Of a stretch of 64,000 nucleotides of DNA, positions 49,222 through 60,041 are shown one piece after another. The number at the start of each line of letters is the position of its first letter. Position 1 is the first letter of the stretch. Both the position numbers and the translations under genes were made by a program. This DNA comes from Afipia birgiae 34632. GTDB lineage: Bacteria > Pseudomonadota > Alphaproteobacteria > Rhizobiales > Xanthobacteraceae. The notes beneath the pieces are model-generated. The model was given only the letters and a program-made list of their open reading frames with translations, did not search any database and was not told the DNA's origin. The stretch covers positions 2,514,818 to 2,578,817 of the forward strand of contig NZ_HG326652.1 in the NCBI RefSeq assembly GCF_000308295.2, read 5' to 3'.

Positions 49222-50775
49222 ATGCGCCTGAAATTCATTCTGCTTGGACTGGCGGTGCTTGCCGCATCGTTCGCCCTCAGCCTTTATGCGATGAACCGGT
49301 TCTGGCCGGCGACTGTCGAGAAGCCGGTGCTGGCAAAACTGCCGCCGCTGCTGCCGATGGCGCGCAATTCTGAAATCCTGACGCCGATCTCCGTGTCGAT
49401 CGCTGCGCTGCGCGACGGGCTCGACCGCGCCGCGCCGCGCAACATCGGCGGCAAGGCCGAAAATCCCATCAGCCAGATTCTTCAGAACGCCGATATCAGC
49501 TGGACCGTGACACGCGGCCCGATCGCCGCATCGGGCGTACAGAACGCGCTGTCGCTATCGACGCCGCTCGACGGCAAGCTGACTGTGCTCGGCTCGCTGT
49601 CGGCGGCGAGCGGCACTGCACTTGGCAATGTGCTGGGAAATGTGCTCGGCGACAACGCGGTGAAGCAACTCGGCAGCGTGTCGATCAAGCAACTCAACGC
49701 CAGCGCCGCGATCCACGGCAACGTCGCGATCACATCGCGGCCTGAAGTCTTGAGGGAATGGCGCATCGATCCGAAACTGGCGGCGCAGGTCACGCTCGGC
49801 GACAGCAGCCTCACGATTGCAGGCGCCAAGGTCGCGGTGCCGGCACAGGTCAAGCCGCTGATCGACAAGACCGTCAACGAACAGATAGCGCTGTTGCAGG
49901 CGCAGCTGCGCAACGACCGCTCGCTTGAGCAGAACGCGCGGCGCGAGTGGGCAAAACTCTGCCGTTCGATCCCGCTTCCGCCGGCGGCAAAGGGAATGCC
50001 GACGCTGTGGCTGGAGATGCGGCCGGTGCGGGCAATGGCTGCGCAGCCTCGCATCGATCCCAACTCGGTGAACTTCATGCTCGGCTTGCAGGCAGAGACG
50101 CGTGTGCTGCCCACGGAAACCAAGCCGGATTGCCCCTTCCCGGCAAATCTCGACATCGTTCCGCCACCGGATCGCGGCCGCATCAGCATCGGTGTGCCGA
50201 TCGATCTGCCTTTTACCGAAGTAAACAAGATCGTCGAAACGCAACTGAAAGGCCGCAAGTTTCCGGAAGACGGCAGCGGCTCGGTCGATGTCACGGTCAA
50301 AAGCGCAAGCGTCGCCGCCGCCGGTCAGCGGCTGCTGATTTCCCTGCTCGTCAACGCCAAGGAGAAAAAGAGCTTTCTTGGTCTCGGCGGCGAAGCCACG
50401 ATTCATATCTGGGGCCGCCCGGTGATGGATCGGGCACAACAGATCCTGCGGCTGACCGATCTCGAACTCGCGGTGGAATCCGACTCGGCATTCGGGTTGC
50501 TTGGCGCCGCGGCGCGTCCCGCGATCCCCTATCTTCAGAGCGCGCTGGAGCAACGCGCCACCATCGACCTGAAAACTTTCGCGGCCAACGCGCAGCAGAA
50601 GATTTCGGCGATCGTGTCGGACATGCGCAAGAACGATGAAGGCATTCGTGTCGAGGCGTCGGTGTCGAGCGTGCGGCTCGGCAGCATCGCCTTCGATTCA
50701 AATACGCTGCGGATCATCGCCGAGGCGGAAGGTTCGATCAGCGTCGCGGTGACATCGCTGCCGAATTTGCAGTGA
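49222..50775 (+). CDS. DUF4403 family envelope protein
   Basis: 517-residue protein with one N-terminal membrane segment or uncleaved signal (FILLGLAVLAASFALSLYAM) followed by a long beta-rich periplasmic part with a duplicated feel: RISIGVPIDLPFTEVNKIVETQ near residue 330 and an earlier equivalent near ILTPISVSIAALRDGLDRAA. This fits the DUF4403 family, which has been compared with lipid-binding tubular (TULIP-like) proteins; that link is inference. A GGAG ribosome binding site precedes the ATG. It lies 85 bp after the FecR gene. Confidence 0.78.
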   Translation: MRLKFILLGLAVLAASFALSLYAMNRFWPATVEKPVLAKLPPLLPMARNSEILTPISVSIAALRDGLDRAAPRNIGGKAENPISQILQNADISWTVTRGPIAASGVQNALSLSTPLDGKLTVLGSLSAASGTALGNVLGNVLGDNAVKQLGSVSIKQLNASAAIHGNVAITSRPEVLREWRIDPKLAAQVTLGDSSLTIAGAKVAVPAQVKPLIDKTVNEQIALLQAQLRNDRSLEQNARREWAKLCRSIPLPPAAKGMPTLWLEMRPVRAMAAQPRIDPNSVNFMLGLQAETRVLPTETKPDCPFPANLDIVPPPDRGRISIGVPIDLPFTEVNKIVETQLKGRKFPEDGSGSVDVTVKSASVAAAGQRLLISLLVNAKEKKSFLGLGGEATIHIWGRPVMDRAQQILRLTDLELAVESDSAFGLLGAAARPAIPYLQSALEQRATIDLKTFAANAQQKISAIVSDMRKNDEGIRVEASVSSVRLGSIAFDSNTLRIIAEAEGSISVAVTSLPNLQ

Positions 50776-50995
50776 ACGTTCGCGCATAGCTCGTCCGCGC
50801 GTTCGCATAGCTCCAAGCTACTCATATCAGTGCATTAATTCCGGCGAGTTCCCTCGCCGGGTCTTGTGACACTTTCTCTCCACATTTATTCCGCATTGGA
50901 ACCTTCGTGCCTGTTGCCGTTGAGCCGGGCCATTCGTCGCGTTGGCATTGCGTTCCACGCTGAATTCTTTTTCCATTTCGCCGAGGACAGACATC

Positions 50996-51487
50996 ATGAA
51001 ACAAATTTTGCTCGCCGCGGCAGCGGCGATGATGCTGATTCATCCCGCCAGCGCGCAACGCGCCAACTACGAGGCCCTGGTTGCGAGCCACGCGGCTGCG
51101 AACGGCGTTCCTGCGGAACTCGTGCATCGCGTGATCGTACGCGAAAGCCGCTACAATCCGCGCGCCGTCAGCAAGGGCAATTACGGCATGATGCAGATCA
51201 AGCTCGCGACCGCGCGCGGCGTCGGCTACACCGGCACCGCGCAGGGCCTTCTTGATCCCGACACCAATTTGACCTACGCCGTGAAATATCTCGCAGGCGC
51301 TTATCGCGCCGCGGGCGGCGACCAGAACCGCGCGGTCGCCTATTATGCCGGTGGCTATTACTACGCGGCGAAGCGTCAGGGATTGCTGCCGCGGCAGCAG
51401 ATTCAGGCGCAGGCTGAGCCGTCGATCATGCTGTTCGATGCGAATGCGCAGGAAATTCCGCGCAGGCATCGGCGCTACCGTCACTAA
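50996..51487 (+). CDS. Small lytic transglycosylase (SLT domain)
   Basis: 163-residue secreted peptidoglycan lytic transglycosylase. A signal peptide ends in HPASA (residue 20). The catalytic glutamate is E50 in VIVRESRYNP, followed by GNYGMMQIKLATARGVGY and LTYAVKYLAGAYRAAGG, YYAGGYY, all standard SLT/Goose-lysozyme motifs. The tail is short and basic (RRHRRYRH). The ATG at 50996 has GAGGACA upstream. Dedicated role (cell-wall remodelling or secretion-system assembly) cannot be told from context. Confidence 0.93.
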   Translation: MKQILLAAAAAMMLIHPASAQRANYEALVASHAAANGVPAELVHRVIVRESRYNPRAVSKGNYGMMQIKLATARGVGYTGTAQGLLDPDTNLTYAVKYLAGAYRAAGGDQNRAVAYYAGGYYYAAKRQGLLPRQQIQAQAEPSIMLFDANAQEIPRRHRRYRH

Positions 51488-51510
51488 CGAACATCACTGA
51501 TGCGAGACCG

Positions 51511-51537
51511 AAGCCGGCTTCAATTTGAAGCCGGCTT
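51511..51537. terminator. Bidirectional terminator between convergent genes
   Basis: A perfect 13-bp inverted repeat (51511-51523 with 51525-51537) of AAGCCGGCTTCAA type. T-rich sequence follows on the plus strand. It overlaps the last codons (IKPASN) and stop of the minus-strand membrane protein gene ending at 51520, so it serves as coding sequence and hairpin at once. Confidence 0.75.
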
Positions 51538-52995
51538 TATTTCTGGCCCGGCCGAATGCCGAGCTGACGGATCGCGCACATGCGCCACGACGTCGTCGTC
51601 GGCAAAAATCTTCTTCCAGCCATCGACATGATCGAGCAACTGCGCGGCCGGCGTCGACCGCCGCAACAGCGTGGCGTCGATGCGATGTGACTTGAGCATA
51701 TCGAACAGCGCATCCGGGCTCTTCAGGGTCATGGCGCGATCAAGCTCTACCATGAAGCGCTCGCCATACAGTTCGGTTCGCCCGTCGATCGCGACCGGAA
51801 TCCCGGCCCAGATCAGATAACCTCCATAGTCGTAATCGTTCAGCACACGCGACACGCCGCGCTCCTTCAATGCGGCCACCGCCGGCGCAATACCGGATGC
51901 CGGCGCGTATCGGCCCATCGCAAGCGCGACGAGAGTGATGACGATGACGAACACACCTGTCGCCAAGGCGGCCATTGCGCGTGAGCGCGCGCTGTTCTGC
52001 GACGGCGCCTGCGGATGCCCCAAATGCGCCGCAAGCGGCGCGGCCAGCACGATCGGCAACAGCAACGCCAGCACCGTCGCGTTGCGTACATGCGCAAGCG
52101 CCATGTGAATCAACCCGAGAACGAGCACAACGCGCATTAGCGGTAGCGTTATTCCCTTGAGCAGCGCCGCACCCAGACCCAGCAGCAGACACACCTCGAA
52201 AGCCCCGAGGCGGGAGAAATCCATTGGCCGCCATTCGGTGATGAGTGGCAGCGCCGCGCCAAGGTTCAGAATGTTGCGGGCAGCAAGCACCGCGTCGAAG
52301 CCGTACGGCGTCATGCAGCTCGCGGCCAGCGCGGCGAGCCCGAACAGAAACCAGTGCAGCAGTAGCCTAACCCGCGCGGGCGCTTCCACCTTCAGGACGG
52401 CATCCAGCGCAATCGGTCCGATCAGCACAAGGCCAAGAATGAAGCTGCCGTGAAGATTCGCCCAAAGCGCGGTAAGCGGCAGCAGCCAGAACGACGGCGC
52501 TTCACTGCGATCGGCTGCCGCGATCAGCCCGGCGATCCAGGCTACCATCACCGGCATCGCAAGCGCATGGGGCCGGACCAGGAAATGCGGCGATGCGATC
52601 GCCAATGCCGCCATCAGCAGGACAAGCACGGCCGGCGTATCGAGTCGCCGTCCGAGAAACCACGCGAGGATTGCGAATGCCGCGGCGATTGACGCGGCCG
52701 TCAGGATGACGGGCCCGGCCCATCCTGCAAGCGAGAAAGCCGCCGCGAAACAAACCTGCGCCAGCCACTGCGTCGAAATCCACCGCTGACCGGACATCGT
52801 GAAAGAAAATGTATCGGTCCGCGGCAGCGATCCGGTATCGAGAATCCACTGGCCGATCTTGATCTGCCAGTATGTGTCGGGATCGGCCAGCAGCCGATTG
52901 CCCAGCACAAGCAGTCCGGCGAAGAGGCACACGCCGAGCACGCATGGCAGCATCTGCCGCTGCATTCGCGCGGCATCGATGGTCTGTACGCTCAT
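51520..52995 (-). CDS. Polytopic membrane protein, possible GT-C-type glycosyltransferase (paralogue 2)
   Basis: 491-residue protein with about ten membrane segments. The first periplasmic loop has ADPDTYWQIKIGQWIL (acidic pair D38/D40), followed by PRTDTFSFTMSGQRW. Acidic residues at this position followed by a Trp-rich loop recall GT-C glycosyltransferases, but no family is firmly recognised. The C-terminal soluble part has LNDYDYGGYLIWAGIPVAID and RTELYGERFM. It is a tandem paralogue of the next upstream gene and overlaps it by 4 bp. Confidence 0.8.
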   Translation of the reverse strand: MSVQTIDAARMQRQMLPCVLGVCLFAGLLVLGNRLLADPDTYWQIKIGQWILDTGSLPRTDTFSFTMSGQRWISTQWLAQVCFAAAFSLAGWAGPVILTAASIAAAFAILAWFLGRRLDTPAVLVLLMAALAIASPHFLVRPHALAMPVMVAWIAGLIAAADRSEAPSFWLLPLTALWANLHGSFILGLVLIGPIALDAVLKVEAPARVRLLLHWFLFGLAALAASCMTPYGFDAVLAARNILNLGAALPLITEWRPMDFSRLGAFEVCLLLGLGAALLKGITLPLMRVVLVLGLIHMALAHVRNATVLALLLPIVLAAPLAAHLGHPQAPSQNSARSRAMAALATGVFVIVITLVALAMGRYAPASGIAPAVAALKERGVSRVLNDYDYGGYLIWAGIPVAIDGRTELYGERFMVELDRAMTLKSPDALFDMLKSHRIDATLLRRSTPAAQLLDHVDGWKKIFADDDVVAHVRDPSARHSAGPEIKPASN

Positions 52996-54467
52996 TGCCG
53001 CGCACCTTCGGCGGGCTTGAGTCTGGAATCGGCAGCGCCGCCCGGCTTGCGGATGTGGACGACGGCCACCTCGTCGGCGTAGATGCGCTGCCAGCCGACG
53101 AGACGATCGAGCAGCCCGGCTGCCGGCGTATCCGGCGTCAGCAGCGTAGCGTCGATCCTGTGGGTTTCGAGCCGGCCGAGGAATGAGTCGACATTCTTGA
53201 GCGCCAGCGCATCAAATGTCCTGACCAGAAAATCGTCGCCGTATAGTTCGTCGCGGCCATCAAAGAACACCGGAATGCCCTGTGTGATGAGATAGCCGCC
53301 GAAGCGCGCATTGTGCAGAATCCGCTCCGCCTTGCGGGCCTTGAGCACATCGACCGCCGCAGCGGGGGTCTCTCTGACCATCGGCGTAAACGCATAAAGG
53401 GAAGCGAAAGCCGCGGTCGCCGCCGACGCCGCGAGGATAACGGCAACGATGCCCACGACACCGTGCGACTTGCGTGCACCGCCGGTCCGGCCAAACCGCG
53501 CGGACAGCGGCTTTGCCAGCACCAGCGGCGTCAACAGCGCGAACACTTCGATGTTGCGATTGTGCGACAGCGCCATGTGCAACAGGCCGAGCACCAGCAG
53601 GATTCGCGGTGGCGACAGCACGATGCCGCGCCAGAGCACCAATCCGAGCGCCGCAAGCAGACAGATTTCGAACGGGCCGATGCTGCTGAAATCCGCCGGC
53701 TGCCATTCGGGGATCTGCGCCATCGCATTGCCGAGATCGAGAATCCTGCGCGCGGCGAGCAGCGAATTCCATCCATAGGGCGTAATCCGGCTTGCAACGA
53801 CGGCACACAGACCGAACGCCGCCCAGCGCAGCGTCAGCAACACTCGCTGCGGCGCATTCGCATTCCACACAGCGTCCAGCGCGAACGGCGCAATCAGCGC
53901 CAGCCCCAGCACGAAACCGCCGTGCAGATTGGTCCACAGCGCAATGAGCGGCAGCAGCCAGAGCGACGGCGCCCTGCGCTCGTCGCTTGCGTTTACCAGG
54001 CCGGCAACCCACGCCACCATGACCGACAGCGCCAGAAGATGCGGACGCGCGAGAAAATGATGCGCGGACAATACCGTCGCCGCCATCGTGACGATGACCG
54101 CATGCGTCGCCGCAAAGCGCTTGCACAGGACATGGGTCAGCAGCGCGAACGCCGCCGCTGTTCCGAGCCCCGCGAGAATCACGGGTCCGGCCCACAGCAC
54201 CTGCGTCAGCCACGACGACGCGATCCAAGGCGCACCGGCCTTGGTGAACGAATACACATCGACCGTCGGCAACGCACGATGATCGATAATCCATTGTCCG
54301 ACCACGATCTGCCAGTAGGTGTCGGCGTCCTGCAGCGCCCGGTTGCCACCGATCACGAACAACAGGAAGAGCCCTGCGCCGACCCACAGCCATGCCGGAA
54401 TCTGGCCGAGAACCTTCTCGGCCGCACCCGGCTGCTGTCCGATGCCGTTGACGCCGGCGATGCTCAT
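52992..54467 (-). CDS. Polytopic membrane protein, possible GT-C-type glycosyltransferase (paralogue 1)
   Basis: 491-residue membrane protein from the ATG at 54467 (MSIAGVNGIG); the frame is open 17 codons further upstream. It shares with its neighbour the DADTYWQIVVGQWI motif (D47/D49), PTVDVYSFTKAGAPW, HHFLARPHLLALSVMVAWVA, TNLHGGFVLGLALIAPFALDAV, and the C-terminal FGGYLITQGIPVFFDGRDELYGDDF. The two genes overlap at ATGA and have the same length, so they arose by tandem duplication and are coexpressed. A lipid-linked sugar transfer role is inference only. Confidence 0.8.
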   Translation of the reverse strand: MSIAGVNGIGQQPGAAEKVLGQIPAWLWVGAGLFLLFVIGGNRALQDADTYWQIVVGQWIIDHRALPTVDVYSFTKAGAPWIASSWLTQVLWAGPVILAGLGTAAAFALLTHVLCKRFAATHAVIVTMAATVLSAHHFLARPHLLALSVMVAWVAGLVNASDERRAPSLWLLPLIALWTNLHGGFVLGLALIAPFALDAVWNANAPQRVLLTLRWAAFGLCAVVASRITPYGWNSLLAARRILDLGNAMAQIPEWQPADFSSIGPFEICLLAALGLVLWRGIVLSPPRILLVLGLLHMALSHNRNIEVFALLTPLVLAKPLSARFGRTGGARKSHGVVGIVAVILAASAATAAFASLYAFTPMVRETPAAAVDVLKARKAERILHNARFGGYLITQGIPVFFDGRDELYGDDFLVRTFDALALKNVDSFLGRLETHRIDATLLTPDTPAAGLLDRLVGWQRIYADEVAVVHIRKPGGAADSRLKPAEGARQ

Positions 54468-54735
54468 GGTCAGACCTGAATCGTGGAAACGAGTTCCCGA
54501 CCTAACCACCGGCGGCATAATTCCGGGTAAACTCGGCTGCCAAGCTCTCGCCGGAAACCAGCGCGAAATGGCGTCAATCGCATCGCGGCAAGGTCAACGA
54601 ACCCTTACCCGCACCTCGCCCTGCGCTAATTTGCGATGCGAGATGCGAAAACGCGTTTCCACGATGCGGAAAAGCCATGCCACATCGCAGGTCCGGCCAT
54701 TGAAACCCGGGGGCATCGGGTCTATCGTATGTTTG

Positions 54736-54825
54736 TTCCGAGGGGGGCTCCGGCGTGGAGCTGAGATACCGCAGAATGCGCGGTGACCCTTTGAACCTGA
54801 TCCGGGTCATGCCGGCGAAGGGACA
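54736..54825 (+). promoter_or_regulatory. TPP riboswitch (THI element)
   Basis: Thiamine-pyrophosphate-binding RNA upstream of thiO. The conserved GCTGAGATACC block (54760-54770), TGACCCTTTGAACCTGATCCGGGTCATGCCGGCG and the closing GAAGGGA are present in order. The 3' end (GGGACAGGG) overlaps the ribosome binding site of thiO, whose ATG is at 54829, so TPP binding would hide the site and block translation directly. There is no separate expression platform. Confidence 0.95.
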
Positions 54826-54828
54826 GGG

Positions 54829-55854
54829 ATGCTACAGAAAGCCAAATCTCCGCGAGGAGAATCTTCCATCAACATTGTTGGCGCGGGCATTGCCGGCTCA
54901 TGGCAGGCATTGCTGTTCGCGCGCGCAGGTTACGACGTCACGGTTCACGAGCGCGGCGACGCAGCCATGATGCAGGCGACCAGCCACTGGGCCGGCGGCA
55001 TGCTGGCGCCGTGGTGCGAGCGCGAAGGCTCCGAGCCCGTCATCACGCGGCTCGGCATCCGCTCGCTCGACCTGTGGCGCGAGCATGTCCCGGAGACGCC
55101 GTTCAACGGTTCTCTGGTGGTGGCGCATCCGCGCGACCGCGCCGATTTCGACCGCTTCGCCAGGCTGACGACCGACCACAGCCGCCTCGATGCCGATGGC
55201 ATCGCCGAACTCGAACCCTCCCTCGACGGACGTTTCCGTGAAGCGCTGTTCTTTCCGGGCGAAGGCCATGTCGAGCCGCGCAGCGTGTTGCCCCAGCTCC
55301 ATGCCAAGCTCACCGCCGCCGGCGGCACGATCAAATTCGGCAGCGACTGCGAGCCCGACGATCTCGCCGGCGAGAACGGCATCGTGATCGACTGCCGGGG
55401 TCTCGGTGCACGGAACCGGCATCCCGATCTGCGCGGCGTCAAGGGCGAGATGATCGTGATCGAGACGCCCGACGTGCAGCTGTCGCGTCCGGTCCGCTTC
55501 CTCCATCCCCGCTGGACGCTCTACGTGATCCCGCGCGACGGCAACCGCTTCATGCTCGGCGCCACCTCGATCGAGAGCGAGGACACTGGCGTCAGCGTGC
55601 GCTCCGCGCTCGAACTGCTCAGCGCCGCCTACGCGGTGCATCCGGCGTTCGGCGAGGCCCGCATTCTCGAATTCGGCGCGGGCCTGCGCCCCGCATTTCC
55701 CGACAACCTGCCGCGCATCGCCGTTGAGGCCACGCGCATCTCCGTCAACGGGCTCTATCGCCACGGCTTCCTGCTGGCGCCAGCCCTTGCAGAGCTGACG
55801 CTGACCTATGTCGAGCGCGGCGCCATCGACAACGAGGTGATGCAATGTTCCTGA
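54829..55854 (+). CDS. thiO: Glycine oxidase ThiO
   Basis: FAD-dependent enzyme that oxidises glycine to iminoglycine for thiazole synthesis. The 341-residue protein has the FAD-binding VGAGIAGSWQA motif near the N-terminus, GHVEPRSVLPQL in the middle, and the ENGIVIDCRGLGARN and LPRIAVEATRISVNGLYRHGFLLAP regions of the D-amino-acid-oxidase fold. It is first in the riboswitch-controlled operon and overlaps thiS by 10 bp. Confidence 0.95.
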   Translation: MLQKAKSPRGESSINIVGAGIAGSWQALLFARAGYDVTVHERGDAAMMQATSHWAGGMLAPWCEREGSEPVITRLGIRSLDLWREHVPETPFNGSLVVAHPRDRADFDRFARLTTDHSRLDADGIAELEPSLDGRFREALFFPGEGHVEPRSVLPQLHAKLTAAGGTIKFGSDCEPDDLAGENGIVIDCRGLGARNRHPDLRGVKGEMIVIETPDVQLSRPVRFLHPRWTLYVIPRDGNRFMLGATSIESEDTGVSVRSALELLSAAYAVHPAFGEARILEFGAGLRPAFPDNLPRIAVEATRISVNGLYRHGFLLAPALAELTLTYVERGAIDNEVMQCS

Positions 55855-56042
55855 TCGTCAACGGCGAACGCGTCGAGACCAAAGCCACGCGCGTCGATGC
55901 GCTGCTGGCCGAACTCGACTACGAAGGCACGCATCTGGCCGTCGCGGTAAACTACGACGTGGTGCCGCGTGCGCGCTGGGCTGAAACGCCGCTGAATGAC
56001 AATGACGCAGTGGAAATCCTCACGCCCCGGCAGGGAGGGTAA
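55845..56042 (+). CDS. thiS: Sulfur carrier protein ThiS
   Basis: 65-residue ubiquitin-like sulfur carrier. It starts [12 protein letters not shown] and ends in the Gly-Gly that is adenylated and thiocarboxylated (EILTPRQGG). A GAGGTGA ribosome binding site precedes the ATG, which lies inside thiO. No ThiF is encoded in the operon, so activation must come from a ThiF/MoeB-like enzyme elsewhere. Confidence 0.96.
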   Translation: MFLIVNGERVETKATRVDALLAELDYEGTHLAVAVNYDVVPRARWAETPLNDNDAVEILTPRQGG

Positions 56043-56047
56043 CAGTT

Positions 56048-56842
56048 ATGGCTGCGAAGACAGTCAACTTCTACGGCAAGGAATTCTCCTCACGCCTCCT
56101 GATCGGTAGCGCGTTGTATCCATCGCCGAAGATCATGCAGGACGCGATCCGCGCCGCGGCGAGCGAGATCGTCACTGTGTCGGTGCGCCGCGAGACCGCT
56201 GGCGGCAAGACTGGCGACCAGTTCTGGTCGCTGATCCGTGAGCTGAAAGTGACCGTGCTGCCGAACACCGCGGGCTGCAAGAGCGTGCGCGAGGCCGTGA
56301 CCACCGCAAAGCTTGCGCGCGAACTGTTCAATACGCCGTGGATCAAGCTGGAAGTCATCGCCGACGACGAGACGCTGCAGCCCGACGTGGTGGGCCTCGT
56401 TGAAGCTGCGCAAATCCTGATCAAGGACGGCTTCGAGGTGTTTCCTTATTGCACCGAGGATCTCAGCGTCGCCTCACGGCTGGTCGATGCCGGATGCAAA
56501 GTGGTGATGCCATGGGCATCGCCCATCGGCAGCGCGCGTGGGATCACCAACCGCGACGCGCTGAAGCTGCTGCGCGCCCGCCTCCCCGACATTACGCTGG
56601 TTGTCGATGCCGGGATCGGCGCGCCGTCGCACGCCACCGAAGCCTTTGAACTCGGCTTTGATGCCGTGCTGCTCAACACCGCCATCGCCAAGGCCGACGA
56701 TCCGGTCGCGATGGGCAATGCGTTCCGTCTCGCCGCTGAAGCCGGCCGCGCCGGCTATGAAGCCGGTCTGATGGGCGCACGCGATTTCGCTTCTCCTTCA
56801 ACCCCTGTCGTAGGGACACCGTTCTGGCATGCCGTATCCTGA
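56048..56842 (+). CDS. thiG: Thiazole synthase ThiG
   Basis: Condenses 1-deoxyxylulose 5-phosphate, iminoglycine and ThiS thiocarboxylate into the thiazole phosphate. The 264-residue TIM-barrel protein has the Schiff-base lysine at K100 in [24 protein letters not shown] before it, and the [22 protein letters not shown] phosphate-binding region. It starts 5 bp after thiS and overlaps thiE by 14 bp. Confidence 0.97.
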   Translation: MAAKTVNFYGKEFSSRLLIGSALYPSPKIMQDAIRAAASEIVTVSVRRETAGGKTGDQFWSLIRELKVTVLPNTAGCKSVREAVTTAKLARELFNTPWIKLEVIADDETLQPDVVGLVEAAQILIKDGFEVFPYCTEDLSVASRLVDAGCKVVMPWASPIGSARGITNRDALKLLRARLPDITLVVDAGIGAPSHATEAFELGFDAVLLNTAIAKADDPVAMGNAFRLAAEAGRAGYEAGLMGARDFASPSTPVVGTPFWHAVS

Positions 56843-57437
56843 TCGTTTCTATCCCGTGGTCGACAGCGTCGCGTGGGTTGCGCGACTGACGAAGCTTGGC
56901 GTCGGCACCGTGCAACTGCGCGCCAAGGATCTCGACGATGTGGCTGCGCTCGCCATCGTCCGCGAAGCGCTCGCCGTCACCAAGGGCACCCCGACCAAGC
57001 TCGTGGTGAATGACTATTGGCGCGCGGCCATCGAGGCCGGCGCGCAGCATCTGCATCTCGGCCAGGAAGACCTCGACACCGCCGACGTTCACGCGATCCG
57101 CCGCGCGGGATTGACGCTCGGCCTGTCCACCCACGACGAGACCGAGCTCGACAACGCGCTGGCTTACAAGCCGGACTACATCGCGCTCGGCCCGATCTAT
57201 GAGACGACGCTGAAGAAGATGCGTTTCGCGCCGCAGGGCATCGAGCGCATCACCGCCTGGAAGCTTTTGATCGGCGAGATTCCGCTGGTCGCAATCGGGG
57301 GCATCAAGCTCGAACAGGCCGAAATGATTTTCGCCGCCGGCGCGAATTCCGTCGCCGTCGTCAGCGACGTGACCCAGAACGCCGATCCGGACGCACGCGT
57401 GCGCGCCTGGCTCACCGATTATTCAGAAGCAGTCTAG
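56829..57437 (+). CDS. thiE: Thiamine-phosphate synthase ThiE
   Basis: Joins HMP-PP and thiazole phosphate into thiamine phosphate. The 202-residue TIM-barrel protein has [36 protein letters not shown], and LGPIYETT and IGGIKLEQA phosphate-binding loops. It overlaps the end of thiG by 14 bp. Confidence 0.95.
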   Translation: MPYPDRFYPVVDSVAWVARLTKLGVGTVQLRAKDLDDVAALAIVREALAVTKGTPTKLVVNDYWRAAIEAGAQHLHLGQEDLDTADVHAIRRAGLTLGLSTHDETELDNALAYKPDYIALGPIYETTLKKMRFAPQGIERITAWKLLIGEIPLVAIGGIKLEQAEMIFAAGANSVAVVSDVTQNADPDARVRAWLTDYSEAV

Positions 57438-57447
57438 GAAAGCGGCG

Positions 57448-57831
57448 ATGAACACGTCGATTCTCATCGCAAGACTGATCGGGCCGGTGATGCTCGCGGT
57501 CGGAATCGCGGTGTTGATCAATGGCCGCGCGTTCCGCGACATGGCCGACGAATTCATGGCGAACCGCGCCCTGATGTTCATCAGCGGTCTTCTCACCATG
57601 CTCGCGGGCGTCGCGATCGTTGTCACACATAATGTCTGGACCGCGGATTGGCGCGGACTGATCACGCTGTTCGGCTGGCTCACTGCCATCGGCGGAGCAA
57701 TCCGCCTGATTGCGCCACAGTTCGTCGTGCAGCGCGGCCGCGCCATGATGAATCAATCCTACATGCCTGCTGCCGCAGGCGCGATCTGGGTCGCGATCGG
57801 ATTGATATTTTGCTTTTTCGGATACCGCTGA
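57448..57831 (+). CDS. Small four-helix membrane protein in the thi operon
   Basis: 127-residue protein with four predicted membrane segments (starting IARLIGPVMLAVGIAVLI, ALMFISGLLTMLAGVAIVV, LITLFGWLTAIGGAIRLI and AAGAIWVAIGLIFCFFGYR). It lies 10 bp after thiE and 33 bp before thiC in the riboswitch operon, so it should be controlled by TPP. A role in thiamine precursor traffic is possible by context only; no transporter family is recognised. Its AGN/D loops resemble small hypothetical inner-membrane proteins. Confidence 0.75.
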   Translation: MNTSILIARLIGPVMLAVGIAVLINGRAFRDMADEFMANRALMFISGLLTMLAGVAIVVTHNVWTADWRGLITLFGWLTAIGGAIRLIAPQFVVQRGRAMMNQSYMPAAAGAIWVAIGLIFCFFGYR

Positions 57832-59796
<1,965 letters not shown>

Positions 59797-59813
59797 GGCG
59801 CTCGACGCCACCC

Positions 59814-59999
59814 ATGCTCAAGATCGCAACGGCGCTGGGGGTTCTCAGCGCCGTTGCTTTGTCGGGCGCAGCCTTCGCGGCGAAACTCACCGCCGCTGAC
59901 CGATCTGGAGCGAACCTATCCGCCCCGCTAATCAGATGTGCTGGAAGGACGCGGGGGAAGCGACGGAGAATCGCTTGTATTAAGCCCGAAACGCCGTGA
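59814..59999 (+). pseudogene. Possible degenerate small secreted protein
   Basis: The ATG at 59814 begins a clear signal peptide (LKIATALGVLSAVALSGAAFA). After KLTA the frame turns Arg-rich and unconvincing, while neighbouring frames read LTDLERTYPP and then NQMCWKDAGEATENRLY up to a stop near 59982. This pattern suggests that two small indels have broken a protein of about 55 residues. It could instead be an unrelated short frame. Confidence 0.4.
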
Positions 60000-60041
60000 A
60001 GATCATGCAGACGGGACGGCTCAATCCAGCGAGAGAAGAAA

